Part shown: positions 45,424 through 57,510 of the stretch, in pieces
Layout: the number at the start of each line of letters is the position of its first letter
How positions within the stretch are numbered: the stretch's first letter is position 1
Assembly (NCBI GenBank): GCA_024663395.1
Contig: JANFAH010000017.1
Span: 930,001 to 994,000 of the forward strand
Reading direction: 5' to 3'
Length of the DNA: 64,000 nucleotides
From: Pisolithus tinctorius
Lineage: Eukaryota; Basidiomycota; Agaricomycetes; Boletales; Pisolithaceae
Notes under the pieces: model-generated
What the model saw: the letters and a program-made list of their open reading frames with translations, nothing else
Told to the model about the DNA's origin: nothing
Database searches by the model: none
Program-made: the position numbers and the translations under genes

Positions 45424-46129
45424 CCACAAGGCTACTGCATCAATCAAGCTAATGCCGGGAAGGTGTTGCAACCGCTCAGGGATACCAATCAAGAGTTGTC
45501 TGCTCAACTACGGGTACGGTCATTTGTTTCTTGCTAGTCTGCCTGTCCCTAACCGCTAGTTGTTCCTAGTGTCTCTGGGAAGACCCCTCAGCCAGGAATC
45601 TCGACTTATCTAGTTCCCTTCTGGCACCACACCAAGTACGTTCAGTTACCTTCCCATGGAAAAATGATTCACTGGTGGTGGCTGATTCGTAGTGCAGTGT
45701 CTAACTCGTTATCCTCTGCTCATCCAACAAGTTCAACAATATAACAGTCCACTCGCACCAACGCCCGACCTGTCTTCGGCACTACAATTGACATCTCTCT
45801 TCCCACAGCGCATGCAGAACTGGAGCCAATAGGGTATGCGCTGGCGTATGCGGAGCATATATTGGAGGAGGTGAATGAGACGATATGAGAACGGGAGAGC
45901 CGGGCGGGGTTTGGTGAGGTGAGCAACCAGCTAAGGATAGGCAAGGAGTGAGCACCACATAATGTACCTACTTTGTACCGTATCATACAACCAAATGAGG
46001 TTGACAATTGGCTGTGTTGCACAGACTGGCTAAAGTTGAGCCCACCTCTGAGTTGTCATTGTGTCACACAGCATAGCCATGATCATTGGATGTCACCATA
46101 CTGCACAGTGTGGCTGAGGGGTTACTACT

Positions 46130-47830
46130 ATATACATCTTGCCTGGATAATCCTGGCATGGATTCTGGTAAGTTGGGAAAGGTCTGGTACTAACCTGGTC
46201 TGGGCTCACTGGCATGAGCCCAGCATGTGTCAGCAATTGCCAGTGGGTCAGAAGGCATTCCACTGTAATTATATTGGGTTGGTATGAATGCCAGGCTAAT
46301 TCCAGTAAGCTGGGACAAATGCCGGGATAATGCCAATAAGCCAGGAAACATACCAGTCTTATGCTAGTGGGCCAGCACAGATGCCAAGGTGGTGATGGTC
46401 AGTTTGCATGGATTCTGAGCTAATTCCAGTTGGCCGGTATGGATGACAGCAACCACACTATTTCCAGTGGGTTGGAAGGCATACCAATGTACATCCATTG
46501 GGCTGGTATGAGTTATGGCAAATTCTAGTATGCCGGGTCACATACTGGCCTTATGCAAGTGGGCCATGACAGGTGCCTGGATTATGGCAGGTAGTTGGAA
46601 TATATGTCTAGCCAGCTTTCATGCCAGGAATAGTAAGCTGGGACCCATACCGGTATAGTGCAAATATGCTGGAATAGAGGATAAGCTGGTGTTGGTGTGT
46701 GGGCATGGATGCTCATCTAATTCCAGGTGGGCCAGATGGATCACATCCTCCAGGATATTTGCAGTGGTTTGGAAAGCACTCTAGTGGGATGCTATTGGGC
46801 CAGTATGGCTTCCTGACATTTCCAGTGAGCTGGGCCAGATCCCATGTTATTTCCAGTGAGCCAGGATATCTACCTGGCTGAATCTAGGGGACTGGCAGGG
46901 GGCCAAGGCTGGTGACAGTTGGTTGGCATCAATTCCTAACTAACTCCAGTTGGCCGGAATGGATCACAACCTCCATGCTATTTACAGTGGTTCAGAAGGC
47001 ATTCCAGTGGGATGGTATTGGGCTGGTATATGTTCCTGCCAAATCCAGTCAGCCGGGTCAAGTTCCCAGCTGTTGAACATGGCCCGGGACACATACCGGC
47101 CACATTATAGTGGGCCAGCACAGGTTCAGGGCTGTTGGCAGTTGTTTGGCATCAATTCTGAACCAGCTCCAGTTGGCCAGGATGGATGACACTCTCTGGG
47201 CTATTTACAGTGGTTCAGAAGGCACTCCAGTGGGATTCCATTGGGCCAGTATATGTTCTGGCCAAATCCAGTCAGCCAGATCAAATTCCCAGTTGTTCAT
47301 CATTACCCAGGATACATACCGGCCACAATGTAGTGGGCTGGCACAGGTCTAGCGCTGGTGGGAGTTGTTTGGCATCAGTTCTGGACCAACTCCAGTTGGC
47401 TGGGATGGATGACACCCTCCAGGCTATTTACAGTGGTTCAGAAGGCACTCCAGTGGGATTCTATTGTGCTGGTATATGTTCCAGCCAAATCCAGTCAGCT
47501 GGATCAAATTCCCAGTTGTTTATCATGACCCAGGATACCTACCAGACACAATTTAGTGGGATGGCACAGGTATAGGGCTGGTGGGAGTTGTTTGGCATCA
47601 GTTCGGAACCAACTCCAGTTGGTCAGGATGGATGACACCCTCCAGGCTATTTACAGTGGTTCAGAAGGCACTCCAGTGGGTTTCTATTGGGCTGGTATAT
47701 GTTCCGGCAAAGTCCAGTCAGCCAGGCCAAACTCCCAATTGGTGACCATAACCCGGGACACATACTGGCCTTATGCTAAGGGACCAGGACAGATGCCCAG
47801 CCTATGGTGGTTGGATGCCCAGTTAAGGCC
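46130..47830 (+). repeat. 223-bp tandem repeat, four regular plus about four diverged units
   Basis: CTATTTACAGTGGTTCAGAA occurs at 46978, 47201, 47424 and 47647, exactly 223 bp apart. Diverged units with CAGTGGGTTGGAAGGCATAC-like sequence precede them from about 46240. Each unit includes CCAGTTGGCCAGGATGGATG, GGGCTGGTATATGTTC and CCCAGGATACATACCGG. Forward frames of 60-130 aa inside it are by-products. It lies just beyond the 3' side of the TET/JBP gene and could belong to that element's end. Confidence 0.85.
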
Positions 47831-48461
47831 ACTTGATGTTACTGGTTTAGATGATGGGCTAGTCATTTGGCATCCCCTGGGGAATGCATGAGCCATACAA
47901 ATAGTGTCCCATATATATTGGCTGGGCTGGGAAGCTATTGTCTATGGGGCTGATATATCAGTGGCCTGTGTAATAAGGCTTGGCTGGAGCTGCAGTGTTC
48001 TGTTTGGAATGGTGGGAGCATATTTCAGTGTGCCATGTGCATTGGCCTCAGCCCAAATTGGAGTGCCCATGTACTATGGACGGCTTATAGTCCATTGTAC
48101 CATGCCCTTGGGGTGGGCCCAGATATTGTGATCCCGTAGGACAGGCTGGACAAATACTCCAGTGTTTCATGGTGTATGGGAGTCCCACAATATGGTGTCC
48201 CGTCTGTGTTGAGTCAGCCTGTGTATTATGATCACCAATCCATGTGGTCTGGCACATATGCCACGGTCTCGTGCACAACAAGCAAGCCAATCTCCCAGTG
48301 TGCTGTCTGACTGGATTCGGCTTGAGTTGAAGTGTTCCACAAATTATGGGCCAGCCATAGTCGAAATTTGGGAGAGGTATATGGCAAATAACTTGACTTG
48401 GGATGGCATATAATATCTATAGAACCACCTTTACATGGACCCACTATTGGATAAGTGTAGG
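47831..48461. other. No gene seen, 3' side of the TET/JBP gene
   Basis: Short frames only. It includes two similar segments around 48.17-48.35 kb (GTTGAGTCAGCCTGTGTATT and a diverged relative), perhaps a decayed repeat. Confidence 0.35.
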
Positions 48462-49896
48462 TTATATGGAAGGTCCCACCGGACCTGCAGGCATCAACCA
48501 AGTCCAGACATTCTGAACTCTCATCCAATCCCCATGGGGTATCCCTATCCAATTGTGTATGTTGTCCCTCATGTAGTAGGCAAAGCAACATCGGTTCCCA
48601 CCCACAGAACTAACCCCATGTCGAAGAAGCTGGCCAGAAAATGCAACTACAGTGCCAGGGTTGTAAAGGAACTGAAGGCCAAGCATGGGGATATCCAATA
48701 CACAATCTTCATAATTGCTGACCGTGACCAGCATGTCATACCAATCGAACCATGAGTGTGGGTCCCAGTGAAAGGGTGTGGTCCAGTTAGAGATCACAGA
48801 GACATTAGTAAAAACCAATGGCCAGTGCTGCAAGGCATCCTGCATATCTTGGTTATGCTGACTCGACCATGTGTCCAAAGACTGCATGGCTTGCCTTCCA
48901 GCCTCATACAGGCCTGGGTGCATAATCAAAAGTGCACCAGAGAGGATGGCAGCCGGGAGGTAAGACCACTGGGACCATTCATGACCAGCATCCATCCATA
49001 GGTCAGTGGAAACTGAGAGGGCAAAGTTCAGGGTCTGGATGCCACTTGAGAGACATACCCCTGAGGTAATATAGCCATACCATATGCCCCTGTTGGTGCC
49101 TGGCTGGGGAAAACTCCAGGCACCCCAGTGACTGTGAAGTGTGATTGAAATATTCAGCATTTTTCCACCAGGAGCCACTTGTCATACTCTTGGACATTGT
49201 GTGGTGAAGGGGGTCCAGAGTGGCAAGCATGTGTGTCTGCAGGGATGCCTGAATAATATAGAGTGTAAAGGAAATGCTTGAACTGACTTGCAAATCATTG
49301 GTGATGGCACCAGGAAGGTACCACAATGCAATGGTATCACCAGTACCAAGGATTACCATAGGTTCATCCACAACGCTGGTCAGACTTGATGGATGCGCTG
49401 CCAGGTGGCCTGCCTCCCAGGTTTCATCAACCCCCAATTCCATAGCTGAAAGACACTCAGAAAGCTGGATCAGATCGATGCCACTTTGCTCTGCAATACA
49501 ATTTACATTTGATTTTACATTCAGCCAGGACATCAGCTTACTTCTATTATTGTATGCTGCATGCATGCTGGCCACTATCTAATGCATAGCAACAATGCTG
49601 TGTGTTGGAATCTGGAGTGGAGGATCTGGTTTGGGGGCATTCAGTCCTGGGAAGGTTTGACTGGAGAATTCCTGGCGCATATACTGTGTAATATCCTGGG
49701 TGGCACTGTGATTTATTGCCATTAAGATTGGAAGACAATATAGCGAGCATGGTGTTGATGATCGGTAATCTGGTAGCTGTAGTGTGTAGTATGGAACCAT
49801 GGCTATGTATGCCAGCATTTTCCGGACCATAGTGAAGCTGCCATGGTTACACAGCATTGGTAAATGACCATTCAAGCCTTCAAAAACAGGTGCCAC
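48462..49896 (-). pseudogene. TET/JBP-type 2-oxoglutarate/Fe(II) dioxygenase, transposon-linked
   Basis: Exon 1 (49896-49059; one TAG at 49579-49581) has TGDTIALWYLPGAI and SWWKNAEYFNHTS then LEFSPARHQQGH. A 46-nt phase-1 intron (49058-49013, GTATGT to CTCAG) leads to exon 2 with LSGALLIMHPGLYEAG, FTNVSVISNWTTPFHWDPHS, WYDMLVTVSNYEDCVLDIP, YNPGTVVAFSGQLLRHGV and GGNRCCFAYYMRDNIHNW. The HxD iron ligands are HWD (48770-48762), the distal His is in LLRHG (48620-48618), and the 2-oxoglutarate-binding Arg would be R at 48593-48591. TET/JBP enzymes oxidise the methyl group of 5-methylcytosine or thymine; in basidiomycetes many copies ride on KDZ transposons. Here it lies on the same strand as, and downstream of, a CxC2-KDZ transposase. 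NW and HW stand where I recall NR and HR in relatives, fitting CGG to TGG. The internal stop argues for a pseudogene unless the true start is at 49566. Confidence 0.75.
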
Positions 49897-50639
49897 TATG
49901 GTGGCATAGTACCTCTGGCTTCCACATATTATTCCAGCATGGTATGGGTACCAAGGTAGAGGCTATAGATGGCAAGTTCTGCTATGGCTCTGGCGCTAGC
50001 TACACTTCCTACCACACCAGTTCCATTTCATGGTGTTCATGTTCCTTTATACACCATGCCAAAGCATTAGATGATGGACCAGGGCCTTTCAACCTAATTT
50101 TGTATTCCACAGCCATTGAGAAAACATGATGCAGCCTTTTCTAGCACAGGTCCAGCAGTCCCGGTAATGCATGGATACAATGTTCTGCTACAGGTCTGCC
50201 ACTAGCTACACTTCCTACCACACTGGTCATATTTCAGCATGTGGACCTTTCATTATACACTGTCCACAAGCATTGGACGATAGCCTGGGGCCTTTCCAAC
50301 TAATTGCCTATTCCACAGCCATTGAGAAAATGCAACATGGCCTTTCCCAGTACAGGTCCGGCAGTGCCAGTAATGCATAGATACACTACGGTTGCATCAT
50401 CAGCATTGTTCAGATTGATATCCAGCCACTTGGCTCATGACAACCGCTGTGCCAGGATAGGCCACTTGCTATTCTGGCCTCCCAGGATGTGATTATTGAT
50501 GATCTCTTATCTTGAAGTCATCACATGTGTCAGCCACATTGCTATGTAATAACATTTTCACCTGATCCAACTCTACTCCAAATCACTGTGGATGTCAGGA
50601 CTGCTAATCTATCCTACCTCTCCATGATAATCCAATACA
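49897..50639. other. Spacer with two related ~240-bp segments
   Basis: GCTAGCTACACTTCCTACCA occurs at about 49997 and, as CTAGCTACACTTCCTACCAC, at 50203, each followed by CACAGCCATTGAGAAAA, so about 200 bp are duplicated in tandem. No gene is recognised. Confidence 0.45.
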
Positions 50640-51350
50640 TCGGTGTCCGATTTAGATGGTTCACATATGCTTTGCAGCAGGCCAACAACCCAAGTGATTG
50701 ACTGCCAGATGACTGGTATCAGCAGGTTCAGGTAGAAACAGTGAGTTTGTTGAAATGGATGCTGGTTCGCTGTGTCATGGACTTTTCCACAGCATATATT
50801 GAAGCAGGCCCTGGCTACCTGCAACTCATATGGGACAATCATGAAGGTCCCACATGTTGCCAATGAACTGCTTTGGTGGACGGCCATACAAAATATGGGA
50901 GAGACCACCCTGCTGGCACACATCATGGAGTTGAATGTGCTGCAGGTCAAAAGAGGAGAGGTGAGACTTATGATCCACACCAGTCCTATGCCACATACCT
51001 GGTGGACAAGGGACCCTACCCATCTGGATGGGTATGATCATTGGTCATTGCAGGAAGTTTTGCAGGAGGCCAAGGAATTCTTTGTTGGGGTTGAGGTGCA
51101 CAGTGGTCATTTTTTGATCATTCCATTGAATCCATCCATGCCATAGGAAGGAAAAGAGAGTCTCCCACTGCTGTGTGACATGGCCCAGATGCCATCAGAC
51201 AGCATCAGCCAGTTGATTGAAAGCTGTGATGAGATGATCCATCAGGAGGAGGAGATTCGCTGGCTCCATGGTGTGATGGAATTCTGCAGTGAATGGCTCA
51301 CCCTTTTTGACAGCCTTGGACAAGTACAGGACCAGCTTGAGGACTTCTGA
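50640..51350 (+). pseudogene. Unrecognised plus-strand coding remnant between KDZ and TET/JBP genes
   Basis: Forward frames read GTIMKVPHVANELLWWTAIQ (near 50.85 kb), LLAHIMELNVLQVKRGE, then SISQLIESCDEMIHQEEEIR and HGVMEFCSEWLTLFDSLGQV ending near 51350. They look like exons of a helical protein running towards the KDZ 3' end. I do not recognise it. It could be an accessory gene of the composite element or chance; the reverse-strand frame at the same place looks less protein-like. Confidence 0.3.
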
Positions 51351-51485
51351 GTCAATTCAGTTACCTGGCCAGGAGCCAGCAATAAGTAGGGTGCTGTCCT
51401 CATTACACATCTCATTAGAATCTTGATATGTAATTTCCCTGGTTTCATACTATCTAGAGATATATGCACATTACTCTGCCAATTC

Positions 51486-54400
51486 CTATCTTGAAGTACA
51501 TCCTAGTGTTCCTGCTAAATCCTGATACATCTGGGACTGCCTAGCCAAATAACATGCGAAACTGGTATTGCCCACTGCCAATGCCTCCATATGCTGGCCA
51601 CTCCAGAATTTCTCCTTGTGTAAGAAGAATTTCTGTGTCCACCCAGTCTCCAGTGTGAGTAACTCTAGCTCTTCTTCCAAGCAATCCCCTAGCGCTTTTG
51701 TATGCAGCCAGTTGACTTGATAAACTGTGATAATTCAGTCAGTATTTCACACAAGCCCAATTGATCTGCCTACATTCTGACATCCTGTCATTCATGGCAG
51801 AATCCTGGGGAAGGTCCACAGTCCAAAACCAGGCCAGAGTGTCATTGTGATGACCTCTTGCATTTGGGTCTGCAATTGCAGCACTCACAGTCAGGTCTGC
51901 CCTATTCAATTCTTGGTATTTGCCAAGAATGTCCTCCCCAGCCCCCAGTGCAATAAGTTGCTTTGGGCACTGGCAATAGATGGTGGCATGCCACTGAACC
52001 ATTGCATCTGCATTGGATATCCAGCCCCATGCCTGGGTTGTCATTTTGTAGTTCCCTCCTTTCCAGACATCTGTATAAAATATCATGGCCTTGTCCATGA
52101 GGGCCAGATGCAATTCATGCAATGCATCATTTGCCTGGCCCTGTCTCAGATGTATTTCCTGTTCCACAAGACTGCCGAGGCCCATGTCATGGAAATACTG
52201 TACTCCGATATATGATGGCAGTGGAACATCGCTGACCTCCTGGTGACCAGGATGATCAGGGAGGAATGGATCATCAGTTTCATTGTTACTGTCCCCATTG
52301 AATGGGGCTATACTTCTGGGCCTTTGCCTGGGGTTAACTTGCCAGTCATTTCCGATGAACTGGGCTGCTCCATGCACTAGTGCATCAATCTGTGATTGCA
52401 ACTGGTCTTGCCAGCATGAAATCGACAACTGGTCTGCCTCTGTTGCCCTGGCATCCATATGTCATGTATCCATAGCAAGCACTATTTGAGCCTGCTCAAC
52501 CTTTAATGCCCGTGCAATCCAAGTAGCTGAACCACGTGAGCTGCTGAATGAATGGTCCTTATGGATTAGGTCAATCTCAATGGCTTTCATGGTGGGTGCT
52601 ACCATGATGTATGTAAGTTATGGGACAGATGATACAGTTGGCCCCCTTCCCCTTCTCCAGCTGGACTTCATATATGTCCATGGCCTGCGGAGTATTCTGC
52701 CGGCATGACTGCACCACAAGTTCTTGTTCCACCCATAACCAATGCAAGCCATCTGGTACCTTGCTATCCAACTCGTTGAATTTATCTTGGATTGTTGCTA
52801 ATGACTGCTTGGCAACCTTGAACTTCTGTTTCAATGCTGATGCTATGTGCAAGTAATCAAGCAGTGGTCAACCAGGTACTGTGATGACATACACATCCGT
52901 ATCATTTTGAGGAAGTTACTATCATTCATTTGGAAGTCCAGCAACTCCTGACGATGTGCTGTCTCCATTCCCCAGGCTGATGGTGAGATTATGTTGAGAG
53001 AAGACCAGAGGGTCTCCATGATTTCACCATCCACCCGGCCAGCACCTGGAATAAAGTTTGGAGCATATCTGGCGAAGCACTCTGTCTGATGGCCATGGAC
53101 ATGCCATAGTCCAATGCTGGGCTGAATCCATAATCTGGAAGGCAGAGAGAGATATCTATTTTCCTCAAGCCAGCAGGCCAAGTTCTTGCTATACTGACAA
53201 TTGATGTCATAAAAGGTTATGACTGGTTGCCGGGGGTCCAATTCATGGTGCATGGCATTGACTAGAGCATAATCCATATTGACCTGCCTGCTATATTGTT
53301 AGTCATGACCAGGGACTATGAATTGGTGCGTACTGCTCTCCCTTCTGAAAGTCGACCATTGCATGAGGTACAAAACAGCCATGCCTCACACGGGCACATC
53401 CACCAATCCCAGTTGATTCCAACTTATTCCTTTGTGCATTTGCTTGATTAACAGCCCAGTGGTTATTGCAGTCAGATTTCTGCACAATGAAATCAGTCTG
53501 GTGCCTTTGGAGAGATCATGGCGCACCAACTTCTATTCTATTTACGGTCCCAGTCAAATATTCCTTGTATGGAGCCAATGTGACCATGAAGCCATTTCCA
53601 TCCATGAGCGAGACCTCTTTGGCAGCATTCTTGGGCAGCATATGCTTGGCCTTGAAGTTGCCATCCATCACAAAGGTCCTAGCAAACCACCAGCTACACG
53701 AGTCAGGCTAACAATGCCTTTGCAATAATGAATGAATATGGACTCAGAGAGAGCAATATCCTGATCTGGTACATTGATCCCTGGCTGGGGACAGGCAGGG
53801 CAGAAGAGGACAAGTTCACTGGCCCAGGGATCAGGCGACTGTTGATGGAATCCCTGCCATTTCAACAGCTTTAGGAGCCTCCACATGCTTGACACCCTGA
53901 GCAATTCCCTATACCTATTCTTTGACTGGCATGAGCGATGTGGCATATGGTAGGCCAGGGGTGATTGCACTCACTGGCACTAGGTGAGGAAATGCGCTTG
54001 AGGTGACTCTCTGAAGTTTGCTATAATAGTTCATGGTGGAGGTTCCACATTCAACATTGTCCCTGATGAAGTCGTCCAGCACCTGGAAAGTGAAAGCCAT
54101 CCTTGGTGCCTTAGTCATAGCTGGGAATAGGCTGGCCATGGTAAGCTGAAGATGTGAATCCTCAGACCCAGGGCAGTTGCAATACTGCACATTGCAAAAG
54201 TGCACACTGCCAGTGTCCACAACTGTCAGATAGTTTCTATTATCCGGTGGGTTGAGATGTGCCAGTCGGTGACTCTCCTCGATGTCCTCCCACTCATCAT
54301 CTACATGGCTGGCAGCATCCTCCCAAGAACCTTCTCCTGCTGGGCATGGTGCTCTGGCATGGCCCAAGTGTAGCACCAAACCAACCTACGATATCAGTCA

Positions 54401-55025
54401 TCACAGATGATGGGTTGAAACTGGAACTCACCAGCCATAGAGTGAAGTCTTCAAAGAATCTTCCATTCCATTTTTGTACCTGATGGAATGGTCTGAGCTT
54501 GTGTTGCTTGATGCAACATGTTTTACAAGACAATGGGTGATGTGCACAGTCCATGCATCTATATGGTGCCCCTTCTGCTTTACACACAAAACAAGCCATG
54601 ACATTGGGTGGGGCCTCCATGTCCAAGAGCACAGACAGGTATCTACTCTTATAGGGCAGCCACTCTTCCAGATAACTGTTCTGTAATACTGTAAGGCACA
54701 CATTGCCAGCACCAGGATGTTTGATAATGCACACCTGGCTTTTTGGAATTCTTGATGTCCTCAGTGGTGATGCATCATCCATGTAGCAATATAGGTCAGC
54801 ATCATTACCCTGGACTAAATTGGGTTCCTGGATGCTCGAAGATCCTGCCCTAGTAGGTGATTTGTTGCTTTGGCCAGTTGCATATCTTGCCTTCTTTCTC
54901 AGAGTAAACTTGACCATCTTTTCTTTGGATCCCCTGGTTGTTTTCACCTTTTTCCAAGTGACATGGGTTACTGGGGTGGCTGCTGCAGCTTGGGTGATTT
55001 GTGACCTGCCCATGTCTAGTATCAA
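51486..55025 (-). pseudogene. CxC2-type KDZ transposase
   Basis: The start at 55025 (MILDMGRSQITQAAAATP) gives a basic N-terminus, then the CxC2 cluster CFVCKAEGAPYRCMDC, CKTCCIKQHKLRPFHQ and WNGRFFEDF (54.6-54.43 kb). Next come VDTGSVHFCNVQYCNCPG (54.2 kb), NYYSKLQRVTSSAFPHLV, NRYRELLRVSSMWRLLKLL and FCPACPQPGIN (53.8 kb), then the catalytic region: NHWAVNQANAQRNKLESTGI, RHGCFVPHAMVDFQKGEQ (53.45-53.3 kb), FYDINCQYSKNLACWLEE, HVHGHQTECFARYAPNF and VDGEIMETLWSSLNIISP (53.2-52.98 kb). The C-terminal part (YFHDMGLGSLVEQEIHLRQG, then QANDALHELHLALMDKA) runs to about 51486. Introns separate several pieces, e.g. before VNMDYALVNAMHHEL near 53285. The KDZ acidic triad seems present. The segment 53.66-53.5 kb is out of frame, so activity is doubtful. 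Confidence 0.8.
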
Positions 55026-55396
55026 GTCCTTGCAGGATGTCTGCAGGCCTCAGCCATACATGCCTCATTGTGATGCCTGGCACAACTATGATTTGAGTTG
55101 GATCTTGGAATCAATGTCAGAAGATCCAATCAGGATCAAACTATACTTTATCTATATATAGTAGCAGACTGGATGATAGATGAATCAGCTTACCATGTTT
55201 GGCTATGGTACCGATCGACTGGAACAAGACTATACTAACAATGGGTATGTATCATGACTGGAACATTACTTGGCCCCTGGAACTTTATTCAAGAATGGGT
55301 GACGGTAACTATGAGGAATGGACTCCAAATTTTCTTTCAACAAAGGGTAACATTACCTGCAACTAACCAACCCCAACACCTTCTCCAACATTCAGA
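55026..55396. promoter_or_regulatory. Divergent intergenic region of the KDZ composite
   Basis: 370 bp separate the KDZ transposase start (leftward) from the accessory gene start (rightward). A TATA-like CTATATATA lies near 55152. A shared bidirectional promoter is likely but inferred. Confidence 0.35.
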
Positions 55397-56808
55397 ATGG
55401 CCAGCAGTGATCACAGTACTAATGGTGTTAATACCTCAGATGAGGAGGACTTTTCCTCTGATGAGGAATCTAGCTCGGATAGCACAGAGACAGCAAAATC
55501 TGTGCCAGGAAAGCTGAGACTGGATGAACTTCAAATCCTCCAAGATGGTCTAAAGGATTGGAAGGAAGCTGACACAAACAAAAGGGCCTTGCTGATGGAG
55601 AGCATGCGGAACAAAATCAAGCAGCTGGATGCCAACAAGAGCCTCAAACAAAATGAATGGAATAGAAAATGGATGGTAAGCTTAACAGTATTGATGTGCT
55701 TGCAATCATGTTAAGTATATTTTACAGGCCATCAAGAACTGGATGTATAACAACAGTCAGTCCCGGGCACAGAAGGCCTTGGTCAAGTATGGCTCCAAAT
55801 GGATGGCCCTAAAGGTGATCAAGCTGCAGCATAAGAAGGATATCCAGCAAGTACTTGTGAAGGCTGGAATACAGCCTGGGATGTCAGCTATGATCAAACA
55901 CTATCAGCCAGCCATTCAGAAGGTAGTCCAGTCGTTGACCAAGGCTGAATTGGACCAGGCAGCCCATTTGGTGAAAGAGTGGAATGAGAGAAAGCTGCCA
56001 CCCAAAGCCCAGGCAGAGTAAGCATCCAAGGTCTCCCATGGGCAATACTAACTTAAATGCAGGGCCACAACAAGTAAGGGCCAAAAGTATGCAAAACAGT
56101 TTGCATACAACATGTGGAAGCAGTGTGGGATGAGAGTGGTGATCATGTCAGCATGGAAGGATAAGGATGGCGAAGTGATGGTTGGAGTGTGAGTGCTTTC
56201 CTGACAGGTTTCACCATATCTGACCAGTGTAGGAATGACTTCAATGACAAGCTGGGTGATGGAGAGCTCTATTCAGATTGGGAAGACCTTCATGGAAAGT
56301 GGTCAGCCTATGCAAAGAAGACCTTCGGGGTCAATGGTACAGAGGATGGCAGTGGAGAGGATGAGGCTGGTCAAACCACAGTAAAAGCATGGAAAGGAAA
56401 AAAGCGGTCTCAATTCTCCCTGTCCACCAATGATGATGGCATGCCCATTCTTTCAAATCTCTTGGACTTATGGACACCAGAATTAAAGGACATCATGAGG
56501 GTGTTTGTAACCAGCCATTATCATACGTGCCAATTTCCATGGTCGATGAGTTACTAACATCTAAACACAGGCTTGGCTTGTGGGAAGATGAATGCCAGTG
56601 TACCTTGGGCTGCAATAGCTGACAACCAGGCATCCTACGTGTCTTCCAAGTATCTTCCTCCCAATATCCCGTTCAAAGAGCCCACCAGGCTGACACATCA
56701 TGAACTAATCAAAACCTTGGAGTTCTGGAAGGAGTGACAGCAGGAGCACCCAGAAGATGTCTTCTGGTTCCGAAGGTGGAGATCTCAGGATGGTTCTCTG
56801 GAGGAGCC
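55397..56808 (+). pseudogene. Accessory gene divergent from CxC2-KDZ, cut by element 2
   Basis: Exons 55397-55675 (MASSDHSTNGVNTSDEED, acidic Ser-rich), 55728-56017 (IKNWMYNNSQSRAQKALVK), 56063-56188 (RVVIMSAWKDKDGEVMVG) and 56233 to about 56518 (WEDLHGKWSAYAKKTFGVNG) join in frame across introns of 52, 45 and 44 nt. A last exon from about 56571 has NASVPWAAIADNQASYVSSK and YLPPNIPFKEPTRL, in a frame whose splice I could not settle. TGA at about 56737 (EFWKE*QQEHPEDV) sits where Arg is expected. The gene stops at 56808, where the second retroelement begins. From memory, proteins with the PWxAI / YLP signature are abundant in agaricomycetes, but their function is unknown to me. Its head-to-head position suggests it belongs to the KDZ element. 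Confidence 0.55.
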
Positions 56809-57505
56809 TGTCATAACCGTGCGTTCACACTAAGCCCTTACTCACTCCGCGCTCCACTCCGCCGGTCATTCACTCACTCTGCACCAACTCTGCCCAACTT
56901 CTGTTGGTTGTGAACCATCTCCACTCTGACTACTGTTGGACTTGTGTCGCTCTCCTACCAGACCGAGTGCGCCTGGACTGCTTCCTTTTCTGGATGTTCT
57001 GTGTTACCCGTTCGTATGTCCTCCGTCTACCCTTCATTCGTCGTCCAGGAAATTTTACTTGAAAACTTATGAGTCTCCGTATGTCAGTTCCGATTCCAGT
57101 TACTGTACCTCCATAGCAGTATAAAGACATGTACTGTACTCCGCTGTTCCTCAGTACGAATATCAACTTAGTTCCTACTCCCTCTGATTCCGTCTTCTGT
57201 CTGTCTGAGTTATCTCCGACTCTCCGTCTGTACTCTCCCTCTGAAATATGAGGGCTGAGATCGTGCAAGGGGGTAGTGCATGAGCTAAACCAGACGCCCT
57301 CACTCCGCTCCGCCTCTGTCTCGGCGGACTTCGTTCCTGCCAACACTCCGCCAGTCAGAGTTTCGTTCTCCCCTGTCGGACTTGCTTCCGAACCACTCTC
57401 TAGACCTTATATAGCGTCGGAGTTGGTCGGAGTAGGCCCGGACTTGACAGTATATTCGTACTCGCACTTGTACGATCTCCTTTTCTGTCTTCCAAAAAAC
57501 TTACA
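56809..57505 (+). repeat. 5' LTR of element 2 (3' boundary tentative)
   Basis: The start is fixed by similarity to the solo LTR at 24523. The end is placed at CTTACA by analogy with the solo LTR end CTTAACA; this leaves only five bases before the gag ATG and no room for an ordinary primer-binding site, so the boundary may be wrong. Confidence 0.5.
57120..57125 (+). promoter_or_regulatory. TATA box of the element 2 LTR
   Basis: TATAAA, with transcription expected to start near 57150; the related solo LTR has TATTTAA at the matching place. Confidence 0.6.
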
Positions 57506-57510
57506 CCATT

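Noticed and set aside
51847..52215. Forward frame of 122 aa
   Set aside because: Shadow of the KDZ transposase C-terminal region on the minus strand, which matches the family.
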